Shown here one piece after another: positions 1 through 7,465 of a DNA stretch of 23,401 bases (position 1 is its first letter; each line of letters starts with the position of its first letter). The stretch spans positions 1 through 23,401 of the forward strand of contig JBHHWI010000043.1 in assembly GCA_046756445.1 (NCBI GenBank), given 5' to 3'. The notes under the pieces were generated by a model that saw only the letters and a list, made by a program, of their open reading frames with translations, searched no databases and had not been told where the DNA came from. This DNA comes from JACZWL01 sp046756445. Its GTDB lineage: Bacteria > Pseudomonadota > Gammaproteobacteria > Steroidobacterales > Woeseiaceae. Position numbers and translations under genes: made by a program.

Positions 1-10
1 GCTAGCCCGA

Positions 11-577
11 GTGAGCATCAAGTCCGATCGCTGGATCCGGCGTATGGCCGAGGAGCACGGCATGATCGAGCCGTTCGAGCCCGGCCAGGTGAGGGAAAAT
101 CACGGAAACCGCATCGTTTCCTATGGCACTTCGAGTTACGGATACGACGTTCGCTGTTCCGACGAGTTCAAGATTTTCACGAATATCGAGTCGGCGTTCG
201 TCGATCCGAAGTCTTTCGACGAGACAAGTTTCGTCGACAAGAAAAGCGACGTCTGCATCATTCCTCCGAACTCGTTCGCACTGGCGCGCACGGTAGAGTA
301 TTTCAGAATTCCAAGGAACGTGTTGACGATCTGTCTGGGGAAATCGACCTACGCGCGCTGTGGCATCATCGTCAACGTCACGCCCCTCGAGCCGGAATGG
401 GAAGGCCATGTAACGCTGGAATTTTCGAACACCACGCCGCTGCCGGCCAAGATATATGCGAATGAAGGGGTCGCCCAGATGTTGTTCCTCGAGTCGGACG
501 AGGAGTGTGAGACGTCCTACAGGGACCGTGGCGGCAAGTACCAGGGTCAGCGGGGGGTCACGCTTCCCAAGGCGTAA
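11..577 (+). CDS. dcd: dCTP deaminase
   Basis: Deaminates dCTP to dUTP in the cytoplasm, the first step of the route to dTMP in most gammaproteobacteria. The 188-residue product matches the Pseudomonas-type Dcd over its whole length, from the N-terminal MSIKSD to the C-terminal GQRGVTLPKA. The active-site segment GKSTYARCG (residues 110-118, with Ser112 and Arg116) and the catalytic Glu137 in TLEFSN are present. The start is GTG at 11, chosen because the family begins MSIKSD; only ten bases lie upstream in the window, so its ribosome binding site and promoter cannot be judged. It converges on the DUF3108 gene, and the two coding regions overlap by 31 bases, leaving no room for a terminator between them. 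Nothing looks damaged. Confidence 0.97.
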   Translation: MSIKSDRWIRRMAEEHGMIEPFEPGQVRENHGNRIVSYGTSSYGYDVRCSDEFKIFTNIESAFVDPKSFDETSFVDKKSDVCIIPPNSFALARTVEYFRIPRNVLTICLGKSTYARCGIIVNVTPLEPEWEGHVTLEFSNTTPLPAKIYANEGVAQMLFLESDEECETSYRDRGGKYQGQRGVTLPKA

Positions 578-1260
578 CGCTTCAGCACCGCGAAGCCGGT
601 GGATTTGTCGTCCTTGAAATGCTGTATGCGAACCGGCAGGAATTCGAGCTCTGGAGCGAACCAGATAATTGCGCTGCGTCTCGAACCGACGCGCTGGCGG
701 CGGTATTTTACCGTGTCGAAGCTGCCTGCCTTGGTCCTGACCGTCTCGGTGCCGAGTTTCTCGTAGACGGCTTCGCGCGGAGCGTTGCGGTCGATGTACG
801 GATACTTTTCGGCGTTTGTGCCAGCCACCAGATCCGCTCGAAACACGAGCTGTTCGAGCAATCGATCGACATGATCGGTTTGAATATCGAGCTCGACGGT
901 TACAGTCTTGTAGAGACTTTGCGCGACCGAGTCCTCCCGATTGAAAATAATCCAGGCATTTCTCTTGCTGCCTTTGGAATTGAACAGGTAATGGTATTCG
1001 ATCGGCCGGAATTCGCCGTCGACCTCCTCGAACCTGGTGTATTCCACGATCGGATCGCTCTTGAGCAGTCGGGCGAAGCCGCGCGCCTTCGACACGGAGC
1101 GATACTCCAACCGGCCGGTGTCGTCGGCCGCGGACAGAGTGATCTGGTTGCTGGCTTTCAATCCGCTGATCTTGGCGTCGTAAACTGCCGTGAATGGCGT
1201 AAGCGCCAGCGCTTGCGCGGATACCAGTGTAACGAGAAGTGAAAATATCAAACGTCGCAT
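547..1260 (-). CDS. DUF3108 domain-containing exported protein
   Basis: A 237-residue protein of the DUF3108 family, function unknown. The first about 20 residues (MRRLIFSLLVTLVSAQALA) form a Sec signal peptide with an AxA-like cleavage site, so the mature protein should be periplasmic. The rest has the family pattern: TPFTAVYDAKISGLKASNQ near the start, then alternating beta-rich segments ending in LPVRIQHFKDDKSTGFAVLK. It starts with ATG inside the last 13 bases of purN and is the distal gene of a purM-purN-DUF3108 run, an order also found in Pseudomonas. The link to purine synthesis is positional only. Its 3' end overlaps the 3' end of dcd by 31 bases on the other strand. Confidence 0.9.
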   Translation of the reverse strand: MRRLIFSLLVTLVSAQALALTPFTAVYDAKISGLKASNQITLSAADDTGRLEYRSVSKARGFARLLKSDPIVEYTRFEEVDGEFRPIEYHYLFNSKGSKRNAWIIFNREDSVAQSLYKTVTVELDIQTDHVDRLLEQLVFRADLVAGTNAEKYPYIDRNAPREAVYEKLGTETVRTKAGSFDTVKYRRQRVGSRRSAIIWFAPELEFLPVRIQHFKDDKSTGFAVLKRYALGSVTPR

Positions 1261-1886
1261 TGAATCGGTTGCTCGAGTTTCACGCCGTCGAGCCAGGATG
1301 CTCCGCTCCTGAACTCGAGCCGGCCGGATGCAAACAAATCTGCAGCTTGTGGATAGATTTTGTGCTCGACAGCCTGAACGCGCGCTGAAAGGCGGCTCGG
1401 CGTGTCATCGGCAAGAACCGGCACCCGCGCCTGCAGAATCCGCGGGCCCGCGTCGAGCTCTTCGGTAACGAAGTGGACCGTGCTGCCGTGCCACTGTTCT
1501 CCGGCCTCGATGACACGCTGGTGGGTATTCAATCCGGGATAACTCGGCAACAGCGCCGGGTGTATATTCAGGATCCTGCCCTCGAAGCGATTGACGAACT
1601 GCGGCGTCAGGATGCGCATGAAACCCGCCAGGATCAGGAGATCGGGCTCATAGCGCTGACACGTATCTCCGAGCGCCTGATCGAAGCTGGCCCGGTCCGG
1701 ATAATCCCTGTCCTGCACACACTCGGTGGGAATGCCGGCTTGCCGTGCCCGCGTGAGCCCGTACGCATCCGGGCGGTTGCTCAGCACGACTGCAATCTCG
1801 GCGGCGAGCGATCCCCGGGCCACCGAATCGATGAACGCCTGCAGGTTCGTGCCGCCGCCCGATATCAGGATCGCCAGGCGTATCAA
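1248..1886 (-). CDS. purN: Phosphoribosylglycinamide formyltransferase (GART 1)
   Basis: Transfers the formyl group of 10-formyl-tetrahydrofolate to glycinamide ribonucleotide, the third step of purine synthesis. The phosphate-binding stretch ISGGGTNLQ lies at residues 8-16, and the active-site block NIHPALLPSYPGLNTHQ and the later ELDAGP (catalytic Asp) are intact. The start is TTG at 1886, which shares bases with the purM stop (TTGA); it gives MIRLAILISGGG and 212 residues, exactly the length of E. coli PurN. The frame stays open upstream, but that part only reads through purM and matches nothing. Translation is therefore probably coupled to purM. The 3' end overlaps the DUF3108 start by 13 bases. 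Confidence 0.96.
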   Translation of the reverse strand: MIRLAILISGGGTNLQAFIDSVARGSLAAEIAVVLSNRPDAYGLTRARQAGIPTECVQDRDYPDRASFDQALGDTCQRYEPDLLILAGFMRILTPQFVNRFEGRILNIHPALLPSYPGLNTHQRVIEAGEQWHGSTVHFVTEELDAGPRILQARVPVLADDTPSRLSARVQAVEHKIYPQAADLFASGRLEFRSGASWLDGVKLEQPIQCDV

Positions 1887-2902
1887 CGGAATTCCACCTC
1901 TCCGTGGCCGCGCAGCACCTCCCCCATGAGCCACGCGGTTTCTCCGGATGCTTCCAGGCTGCTGATTGCACGCTCCACGTTTACCGGATCGACCACCAGG
2001 GTCATGCCGACCCCGCAATTGAACGTGCGCCGCATCTCGTCGGCCGTTATCCGCCCGGTCAGCGCCAGCCAGTCGAAGACCGGGCCCTGCTGCCAGCTGT
2101 CGGAATCGATTCGCGCATGCAGGTCGGGCGCAAACGCTCTCGGCAGGTTGTCGCATAATCCGCCGCCGGTGATGTGCGCAATGCCCTTCACCGTGATTTC
2201 ATGCATGAGCGCGCGCACCGGCCTGACATACATCTTGGTCGGCTCCAGCAAGCACTCCGCGACCGGCACGCCGCCGAACCGGGTCTGGTCGTCGATTTCG
2301 AGAACGCGCCGAATGAGGGAGTAGCCGTTCGAATGCGGCCCGCTGGACGCTATGCCGATGATGGCGTCGCCCGGCGCGACGGCCCGGCCGTCGATGAGGT
2401 CCTTCCTGTCGACCGCACCGACGCAGAACCCGGCCAAATCGTACTCGCCGTCCGGATACATGCCGGGCATCTCCGCGGTCTCGCCGCCGATCAATGCCGC
2501 GCCGGCCTGGGTACATCCGGCAGCGATGCCGGCCACGACATCCGCGGCCACGTCGATGTCCAGCCGGCCGCAGGCGAAGTAATCGAGAAAAAACAGTGGC
2601 TCGGCGCCATGGACGAGTACATCGTTGGCACACATCGCGACGAGGTCGATGCCGATCGTGTCGTGACGCCCAAGCTGCCGCGCGAGCCTCAGTTTGGTGC
2701 CGACGCCGTCGGTCCCCGACACCAGCACGGGTTCCCGATAACGGTCCGGCGGGATCGCGAACAGCCCGCCGAAACCACCGAGACCGGCGAGGACCTCTTC
2801 ACGGCTCGTCCTGGCGACCAGCGGCTTGATGCGTCGGACGAGGGAATTGCCAGCGTCGATATCGACGCCGGCGTCCTTGTAAGTCAGGGGCGTTGTGCTC
2901 AT
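1883..2902 (-). CDS. purM: Phosphoribosylformylglycinamidine cyclo-ligase (AIR synthetase)
   Basis: Closes the imidazole ring of FGAM using ATP to give aminoimidazole ribonucleotide, the fifth step of purine synthesis. The 339-residue product starts MSTTPLTYKDAGVDIDAGN, as in other bacterial PurM, and carries the conserved VSGTDGVGTKLRLA, GIDLVAMCANDVL, GGETAEMPGMY and HITGGGLCDNLPR blocks of the AIRS fold in order. It is the first gene of the minus-strand purM-purN-DUF3108 run and faces the divergent DUF2066 gene across a 74-base promoter region. PurR-type operator control is common for this gene in enterics, but I could not make out an operator here. Confidence 0.97.
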   Translation of the reverse strand: MSTTPLTYKDAGVDIDAGNSLVRRIKPLVARTSREEVLAGLGGFGGLFAIPPDRYREPVLVSGTDGVGTKLRLARQLGRHDTIGIDLVAMCANDVLVHGAEPLFFLDYFACGRLDIDVAADVVAGIAAGCTQAGAALIGGETAEMPGMYPDGEYDLAGFCVGAVDRKDLIDGRAVAPGDAIIGIASSGPHSNGYSLIRRVLEIDDQTRFGGVPVAECLLEPTKMYVRPVRALMHEITVKGIAHITGGGLCDNLPRAFAPDLHARIDSDSWQQGPVFDWLALTGRITADEMRRTFNCGVGMTLVVDPVNVERAISSLEASGETAWLMGEVLRGHGEVEFR

Positions 2903-2944
2903 CCGGGGCTGGCCAACAATCGGTGGTATTCACTGCGAGGGCGA

Positions 2945-2950
2945 TATAAT
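2945..2950 (+). promoter_or_regulatory. Probable sigma-70 -10 box for the DUF2066 operon
   Basis: A perfect TATAAT sits 27 bases before the DUF2066 ATG, in the only gap between the divergent purM and DUF2066 genes. No convincing -35 hexamer is visible 16-18 bases upstream (GGTGGT/GTGGTA), so the promoter may depend on an activator. The complementary strand reads TATTAT/TTATAT over the same bases, so purM may start from an overlapping divergent promoter. Confidence 0.5.
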
Positions 2951-2976
2951 AGTGTACCCGGTTTCTGGAATCACCG

Positions 2977-4083
2977 ATGATTGATCGAACGCCTACTGAA
3001 ACGGATTTTGTCCGGCGCGCCTTGCTGCTGTTGATGGCGATTCTCGTCCTTGCCCTGCCGGACAGCGGGACGGCGGCGACACCGGCTCTGTACACCGTGC
3101 AGGTGCCACTCGACCCGGAGGAGGGCGATCCACGAGCCGCTGCCTACAAGAGAGGTCTGTGGGAGATCGTGGTCCGGGTTACCGGTTCGGAGCTACCGGC
3201 CCAGGCGCCGCTTCTGGACGAATTGTTTCCCGTTCCCAGCAGATATGTCCTGCAGTATAGCCAGCGCCCGGACGGGACCCTTCTGATTTCATTCGACGGG
3301 GCTGCCATCGGAAACGTGCTTCGTGCAGCGGGGGAGACGGTCTGGGGTCCGGAACGTCCGCTGACGATCGTATGGCTTGCCGTCGACTGGGGGCGCGGCA
3401 AGCGTGAGATCGTCGCAGCAGACGATCCCGAGCCGGCTGCCGGTGCATCGCGATCCATCGATCGCAATCGCTTGTTGCGCGAGCGTGTTCAGGAGACGGC
3501 AGCGAGGCGCGGCGTACCGGTCGCCTTCCCGCTACTGGATACCGAAGACCTCCGGAACATCAGCTTTACCGACATATGGGGCGGTTTCGACGAGCCACTC
3601 CTCAAGGCTTCCGTGCGTTACCAGACAAACTCGATTCTGGTCGGAAGGGTCCGTCCGGATACGCTGCACCGGAATCGCTGGACCTATTATCTCGGCAATA
3701 ATCGGCAGGAATGGAGCGGGGAACCCGAGGACTCCATCAACCGGCTGGCAGACTCGCTGGCCGCCGAGTTCGCATTTTCGGGAAACGCACCTGTCGAGAC
3801 CGTCACGCTGACTGTCTCCGGCATCGATTCGGTCTCGGCTTACGGCAGCGTGCAGCGCTACCTCGAAAGCTTGAGCCCGATCGAAGACTTCGACGTGCAT
3901 ACCGTGGCCGGCGACAGGATTCGATACGAGGTCCGCCTGCGCGGCGGCCTGGCGAGGCTCGCCAGGGCACTGGAAGTGGGTGATACCCTGATACCCGTGG
4001 AGGACCCCGACGCACAACTCCCGCCATTCCTGCCATCGGATTCCCTCGAGTTCATGTATCGCGCGCCCGGCCGGACCTTCTGA
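2977..4083 (+). CDS. DUF2066 domain-containing exported protein
   Basis: A 368-residue protein of the DUF2066 family, of unknown function. After a charged start (MIDRTPTETDFVRR) comes a hydrophobic stretch ALLLLMAILVLALP and a likely cleavage after GTAA near residue 34, so it is predicted to be periplasmic. Family features include the early LYTVQVPL and the segment AYKRGLWEIVVRVTG, where the usual text says roughly 'A...L..vl.R.tG'. It is divergent from purM, as in Pseudomonas, and is the first gene of a four-gene plus-strand run ending in hda; the next gene begins 8 bases after its stop. No strong Shine-Dalgarno sequence precedes the ATG. Confidence 0.88.
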   Translation: MIDRTPTETDFVRRALLLLMAILVLALPDSGTAATPALYTVQVPLDPEEGDPRAAAYKRGLWEIVVRVTGSELPAQAPLLDELFPVPSRYVLQYSQRPDGTLLISFDGAAIGNVLRAAGETVWGPERPLTIVWLAVDWGRGKREIVAADDPEPAAGASRSIDRNRLLRERVQETAARRGVPVAFPLLDTEDLRNISFTDIWGGFDEPLLKASVRYQTNSILVGRVRPDTLHRNRWTYYLGNNRQEWSGEPEDSINRLADSLAAEFAFSGNAPVETVTLTVSGIDSVSAYGSVQRYLESLSPIEDFDVHTVAGDRIRYEVRLRGGLARLARALEVGDTLIPVEDPDAQLPPFLPSDSLEFMYRAPGRTF

Positions 4084-4091
4084 CCGGCCAG

Positions 4092-4637
4092 ATGGGTTAC
4101 CGCTGGTTGCCAAACGCGATTTCTCTGCTGCGTATCGGCTTCGTTCCGCCGATACTGGCGTTGATCCTGAACGGGCGCTTCGACATCGCCCTGGGGTTCT
4201 TTGTCGTTGCCGGGTTTTCGGACGGCCTGGACGGATTTCTCGCAAAACGATTCAACTGGCAATCGCGCGCCGGTGCCTTGCTCGATCCGATTGCCGACAA
4301 ACTGCTCATCGCCGGCACATTCATCACACTTGCGGCGACTGGCCATATTCCGATCTGGCTTGCCGTCGTCGTCGTGTTGCGTGACGTTGTGATCGTTGGC
4401 GGTGCCATGGCTTATAATTTTCTCGTCCGGCCGGTCGAGGGCGAACCGACCCGCATCAGTAAACTCAATACCGCGTTCGAGCTAATGTTCGTCCTTTTCG
4501 TCATGAGTCGTGCGGGTTTTGCCTGGCCGGACAGGATAAGCATCACCGTACTCGGCGCCGCGGTTCTCGTGACCGTTGTCGTAAGCGGCATCGTCTATGT
4601 CAGGGACTGGTCTGCCAGGGCGCTCGGCGGGGAATAA
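4092..4637 (+). CDS. CDP-alcohol phosphatidyltransferase family protein (PgsA-like)
   Basis: A 181-residue integral membrane enzyme that should move a phosphatidyl group from CDP-diacylglycerol to an alcohol. The class signature DGx2ARx8Gx3Dx3D is complete: Asp44, Asp47-Gly48, Ala51-Lys52, Gly61, Asp65 and Asp69 (SDGLDGFLAK then GALLDPIADK). The sequence around it is close to phosphatidylglycerophosphate synthase, and the length fits that family, but the classical pgsA usually sits beside uvrC, so this could be a paralogue with another acceptor alcohol (for example in cardiolipin-like synthesis). About five to six membrane segments are visible. It lies between DUF2066 and perM, two bases before the latter's start, so it is cotranscribed. 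The substrate cannot be fixed from sequence. Confidence 0.85.
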   Translation: MGYRWLPNAISLLRIGFVPPILALILNGRFDIALGFFVVAGFSDGLDGFLAKRFNWQSRAGALLDPIADKLLIAGTFITLAATGHIPIWLAVVVVLRDVVIVGGAMAYNFLVRPVEGEPTRISKLNTAFELMFVLFVMSRAGFAWPDRISITVLGAAVLVTVVVSGIVYVRDWSARALGGE

Positions 4638-4639
4638 GA

Positions 4640-5716
4640 ATGGCAAGTGACAACAGGATCAACTGGTTCATCGCGCTCGTGCTGACGGGGTGGCTTCTGT
4701 ATCTGCTCGCGCCGGTTCTCACTCCGTTCGTCGCCGCGGCGCTGCTGGCCTACATCGGTGACCCGCTCGCGGACCGCCTGCAACGGCTGAGGTTTCCGCG
4801 AACCGTCGCCGTCGTCAGCGTATTTCTGCTGACATTCGTGTTCCTCGGGCTGCTCGTTTTGCTGGTCGTGCCGCTGATTCGGGATCAGGTGTCGGCGCTC
4901 ATGCAGGCGCTGCCCGGCATCATCGCTCAGGCGGAGCAGGTCTGGTTGCCGCGGGCCGGGGATTTCCTGGGGCTGGAACCGGATAGCGACGTCGGGCTTG
5001 CCGCGTTCCTGGCCCGGTACAGCGATATGGCCGGGACCTGGGGCGCCAAGGTATTCATGGGCCTGACCCAGTCAGGCGCTGCACTCGTGGCGGCGTTGCT
5101 GAGTCTGTTCCTGATCCCGATACTGACGTTCTATCTGCTCAGAGACTGGGACACGATCATGAGGCGTCTCGGCGCGCTGGTTCCCGGCAAACACCGTGAA
5201 ACGGTCTTGCAGCTTGCGCGTGACACCGACGAGGCGCTGGGGGCGTTTCTTCGCGGGCAGGTGCTGGTCATGCTCGCCCTCAGTATCATCTACTCTGCCG
5301 GGCTGACGCTGGTCGGACTCAAGTTTGCGATCGCGATTGGCGTCGTTGCCGGACTCGTCAGCTTCGTCCCCTACCTGGGATTCGTTTTCGGCATCGGTCT
5401 CGCCGCGCTGACCGTCGCGATGGAACCGAACCCGCTGTGGATGCTGCTCGGTGTCATCGCCACATTCACCATTGCACAGATGATCGAAGGGTCCATCCTG
5501 ACGCCCAGGCTGGTCGGCGACCGGATCGGCCTGCACCCGGTCATCGTGATTTTCTCGATTGCCGCCGGCGGGCAGCTGTTCGGCTTCTTCGGCATTCTGC
5601 TGGCACTACCCGCGGCAGCCGTCCTGTCCGTTCTGGTGAGATTCGCCTACAAGCGATACCTGGCGGAGCATCCACAGGAGGTTGCCGGGGAACGCACGGA
5701 GGTGCCCGAACCTTGA
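4640..5716 (+). CDS. AI-2E family transporter / PerM-like membrane protein
   Basis: A 358-residue inner-membrane protein of the AI-2E transporter (PerM/YfgO) superfamily. Members move small molecules or ions: TqsA affects autoinducer-2 export and others act as Na+/H+ antiporters, so the substrate here is unknown. Roughly eight membrane segments can be seen, with the typical early pair (WFIALVLTGWLLYLLAPVL and FVAAALLAYIGDPLADRLQR) and the late conserved VPYLGFVFG and IEGSILTPRLVGDRIGLHP. A GGGGA Shine-Dalgarno lies 7-8 bases upstream of the ATG. Its stop overlaps the TTG start of hda (TTGA). The perM-hda pairing also occurs in E. coli (yfgO region), which supports orthology with PerM. Confidence 0.93.
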   Translation: MASDNRINWFIALVLTGWLLYLLAPVLTPFVAAALLAYIGDPLADRLQRLRFPRTVAVVSVFLLTFVFLGLLVLLVVPLIRDQVSALMQALPGIIAQAEQVWLPRAGDFLGLEPDSDVGLAAFLARYSDMAGTWGAKVFMGLTQSGAALVAALLSLFLIPILTFYLLRDWDTIMRRLGALVPGKHRETVLQLARDTDEALGAFLRGQVLVMLALSIIYSAGLTLVGLKFAIAIGVVAGLVSFVPYLGFVFGIGLAALTVAMEPNPLWMLLGVIATFTIAQMIEGSILTPRLVGDRIGLHPVIVIFSIAAGGQLFGFFGILLALPAAAVLSVLVRFAYKRYLAEHPQEVAGERTEVPEP

Positions 5717-6402
5717 GCCAGCTGGCGTTGCCCGTGCAACTCGCCGACCATGCCGTTTTCGAAAGTTTCTGGTCGGCAGGCAACGAGGAGCTGGTCTCCT
5801 ACCTGATCGAGCTCTGCAATGGCGGCGTGAGCCCCGGGTGCTGGATCTGGGGCCCGTCTGCCGCCGGGAAATCCCACCTTCTGCAGGCGGCCTGCGAGCG
5901 CAGCGGCGATCGGTCCGTCTATCTGCCGCTCGGGATGCTCGGGGACGCCGGACCGGATGTGCTGGCCGGCCTGGAGCGCCGACAATTCATATGCCTCGAC
6001 GACATCGACGCAGTCGCCGGCTTACCGGGGTGGGAACGCTCCCTGTTCGAGCTTTGCAACCAGGCGCTCGATTCGGGCGGCACACTGATCGTCGCGGCCA
6101 GCGCGACACAGCGCGAGTGTGGCTTCCGCCTCAAGGATCTGGAAAGCCGTTTTTCAAGGCTGCCGCCGTTCCATATCCGGCCGCTCGCCGACGCCGATCG
6201 GGTCCGCGCGCTGCAGCTTCGCGCCGGCCTGCGCGGACTCGATCTGCCCATCGGCACCGCCAACTTTCTGTTGACGCGCCGTCAGCGGGACATGGCGAGC
6301 CTTTATGCGCTCCTGGACAGGCTCGATCTGGAAGCGCTCAAGGCTCAGCGACGTCTGACGATTCCCTTCGTCAAGACCGTCCTTGCGCAAGACGACAAGT
6401 GA
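5713..6402 (+). CDS. hda: Hda, DnaA-related regulator of replication initiation
   Basis: Hda binds the DNA-loaded beta clamp and stimulates hydrolysis of DnaA-bound ATP, which blocks re-initiation. The 229-residue protein opens with the clamp-binding pentapeptide QLALP (residues 3-7), followed by an AAA+ core: Walker A GPSAAGKS (47-54), Walker B FICLDDIDA (92-100) and a box VII arginine in the LESRFSRL region (about 143-150). The start is TTG at 5713, overlapping the perM stop and preceded by GGAGG ten bases upstream; this start is forced because it alone keeps the clamp motif at the N terminus. It lacks the DnaA DNA-binding domain, as expected. Its 3' end overlaps that of wrbA by 32 bases on the opposite strand. 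Confidence 0.95.
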   Translation: MSQLALPVQLADHAVFESFWSAGNEELVSYLIELCNGGVSPGCWIWGPSAAGKSHLLQAACERSGDRSVYLPLGMLGDAGPDVLAGLERRQFICLDDIDAVAGLPGWERSLFELCNQALDSGGTLIVAASATQRECGFRLKDLESRFSRLPPFHIRPLADADRVRALQLRAGLRGLDLPIGTANFLLTRRQRDMASLYALLDRLDLEALKAQRRLTIPFVKTVLAQDDK

Positions 6403-6988
6403 TTGCGGCGACACGCGCACCCAGCGCGCGGGCGAGTTGACGCTCCTCTTCGCTCAGGCTGTCCGGGGATTTGTTCCAGCTGACGTGGCTCGCACCGTAG
6501 GGCGTGCCGCCGGTCGTCGTCTCGGACAGAAGTTTCTGCGTGTATGGCAGGCCGACGATGAGCATGCCGTGGTGCAGAAGAGGCACAGCCATGGTCAGGA
6601 GCGTGGTCTCCTGTCCGCCGTGCAGCGTCGAGGTCGATGTAAATACGCCGGCGGGTTTATCAGCCAGCGCACCACTCAACCATTCAGCCGACGTTCCGTC
6701 GATGAAACACTTCAGTGCTGCGGCCATGTTGCCGAATCTCGTCGGACTGCCGAGCACCAGCCCCGCGCATTCACGGAGATCCTGGTTGGTCGCATACGGC
6801 GGGCCGTCGCCGGGCACCTCATCCTCGAGGGCTTCGCTGACCGCGGACACGGCCGGCACGGTTCGCAGACGTGCGGCCGCGTTTTCCACGGAATCGACGC
6901 CATGGCAGACTTCACGCGCGAGCGCCTCCGTAGCGCCGTAACGCGAGTAATAGACAACGAGAATCTCCTGCGTGGGTGCGCCGGTCAT
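6371..6988 (-). CDS. wrbA: NAD(P)H:quinone oxidoreductase, WrbA family flavoprotein
   Basis: A 205-residue flavodoxin-fold protein that should bind FMN and reduce quinones by two electrons, limiting oxidative stress. The FMN phosphate-binding loop is seen in YYSRYGATEALA near the N terminus; the later blocks GSPTRFGNMAAALKCFIDG and the GGQETTLLT region match WrbA. It starts three bases after the stop of arsC, in the same orientation, and AAGG lies directly before the ATG; GGAG is 12 bases upstream. Coupling to arsC translation is likely. The arsC-wrbA pair next to perM/hda occurs in Pseudomonas-like genomes. The 3' end overlaps hda. Confidence 0.92.
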   Translation of the reverse strand: MTGAPTQEILVVYYSRYGATEALAREVCHGVDSVENAAARLRTVPAVSAVSEALEDEVPGDGPPYATNQDLRECAGLVLGSPTRFGNMAAALKCFIDGTSAEWLSGALADKPAGVFTSTSTLHGGQETTLLTMAVPLLHHGMLIVGLPYTQKLLSETTTGGTPYGASHVSWNKSPDSLSEEERQLARALGARVAAITCRLAQGRS

Positions 6989-6991
6989 TCC

Positions 6992-7345
6992 TTATAATAG
7001 CTCCAGGACTCTTTCCGGCGGGCGGCCGATCACGGCCTGCTCGCGATCGGCGTCGACCACGATCGGGCGCTGCAGCACGATCGGGTGTTTCTCTATCCAC
7101 CCGGCAAGCGCGGCATTATCGTCCAGCGAAGGCAGGTCGCCGGCTTCGCTGAATTCCGTTTCCGACCTGCGCAGCAGCCCGGACACCGGTACGCCCAGCA
7201 GCGCGGCCAGACGGCTGGTCGTCGCCGCGTCCGGCGGATCCTTCAGATACTCGATCACTCTCGGCTCGACTCCGTTTTCCCGAATTATTTCCAGTGTTTT
7301 CCGGGACTTGGAGCAACGCGGATTGTGGTAGATCGTGATGTTCAT
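6992..7345 (-). CDS. arsC: ArsC/YfgD-family arsenate reductase-like protein (glutaredoxin type)
   Basis: A 117-residue thioredoxin-fold protein of the ArsC family. It contains the family's N-terminal NPRCSKSRKTLEII with the reactive Cys11, and the C-terminal RPIVV...IGRPPE block. Similarity is greatest to YfgD, which in E. coli lies beside hda; YfgD proteins share the arsenate reductase fold, but a role in arsenic resistance is not certain, and no other ars gene is nearby. A GGGAGG Shine-Dalgarno is positioned four bases before the ATG. It is the first gene of a two-gene run with wrbA. Confidence 0.93.
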   Translation of the reverse strand: MNITIYHNPRCSKSRKTLEIIRENGVEPRVIEYLKDPPDAATTSRLAALLGVPVSGLLRRSETEFSEAGDLPSLDDNAALAGWIEKHPIVLQRPIVVDADREQAVIGRPPERVLELL

Positions 7346-7384
7346 GGGACCTCCCGGTGGGCTTGTCGCGTTCGAAGCCGGGCT

Positions 7385-7413
7385 ACTCTATCAGGCGGCG
7401 ACGGGGTCGTCAG
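7385..7413 (-). promoter_or_regulatory. Candidate sigma-70 promoter for arsC-wrbA
   Basis: On the minus strand CTGACG (7413-7408) and TAGAGT (7390-7385) are separated by 17 bases; each hexamer matches the consensus at four of six positions. It lies about 40 bases upstream of the arsC start, in a 120-base gap that also holds the divergent promoter for the DUF4398 gene. Prediction by eye only. Confidence 0.35.
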
Positions 7414-7428
7414 GCCCCTTGCGCCCGC

Positions 7429-7457
7429 TTGACTGCAAGCCTTGGAGCTTGTTAGCT
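7429..7457 (+). promoter_or_regulatory. Candidate sigma-70 promoter for the DUF4398 gene
   Basis: TTGACT (7429-7434) and TTAGCT (7452-7457) are separated by exactly 17 bases, a good sigma-70 arrangement. Transcription would begin near 7464, almost on the GTG proposed as the start of the DUF4398 gene, which would make its mRNA leaderless or nearly so. Confidence 0.4.
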
Positions 7458-7465
7458 TTCCCGGG

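Noticed and set aside
6993..6998. TATAAT on the plus strand between arsC and wrbA
   Set aside because: It falls over the arsC stop codon and faces away from any plus-strand gene start nearby; no -35 partner.
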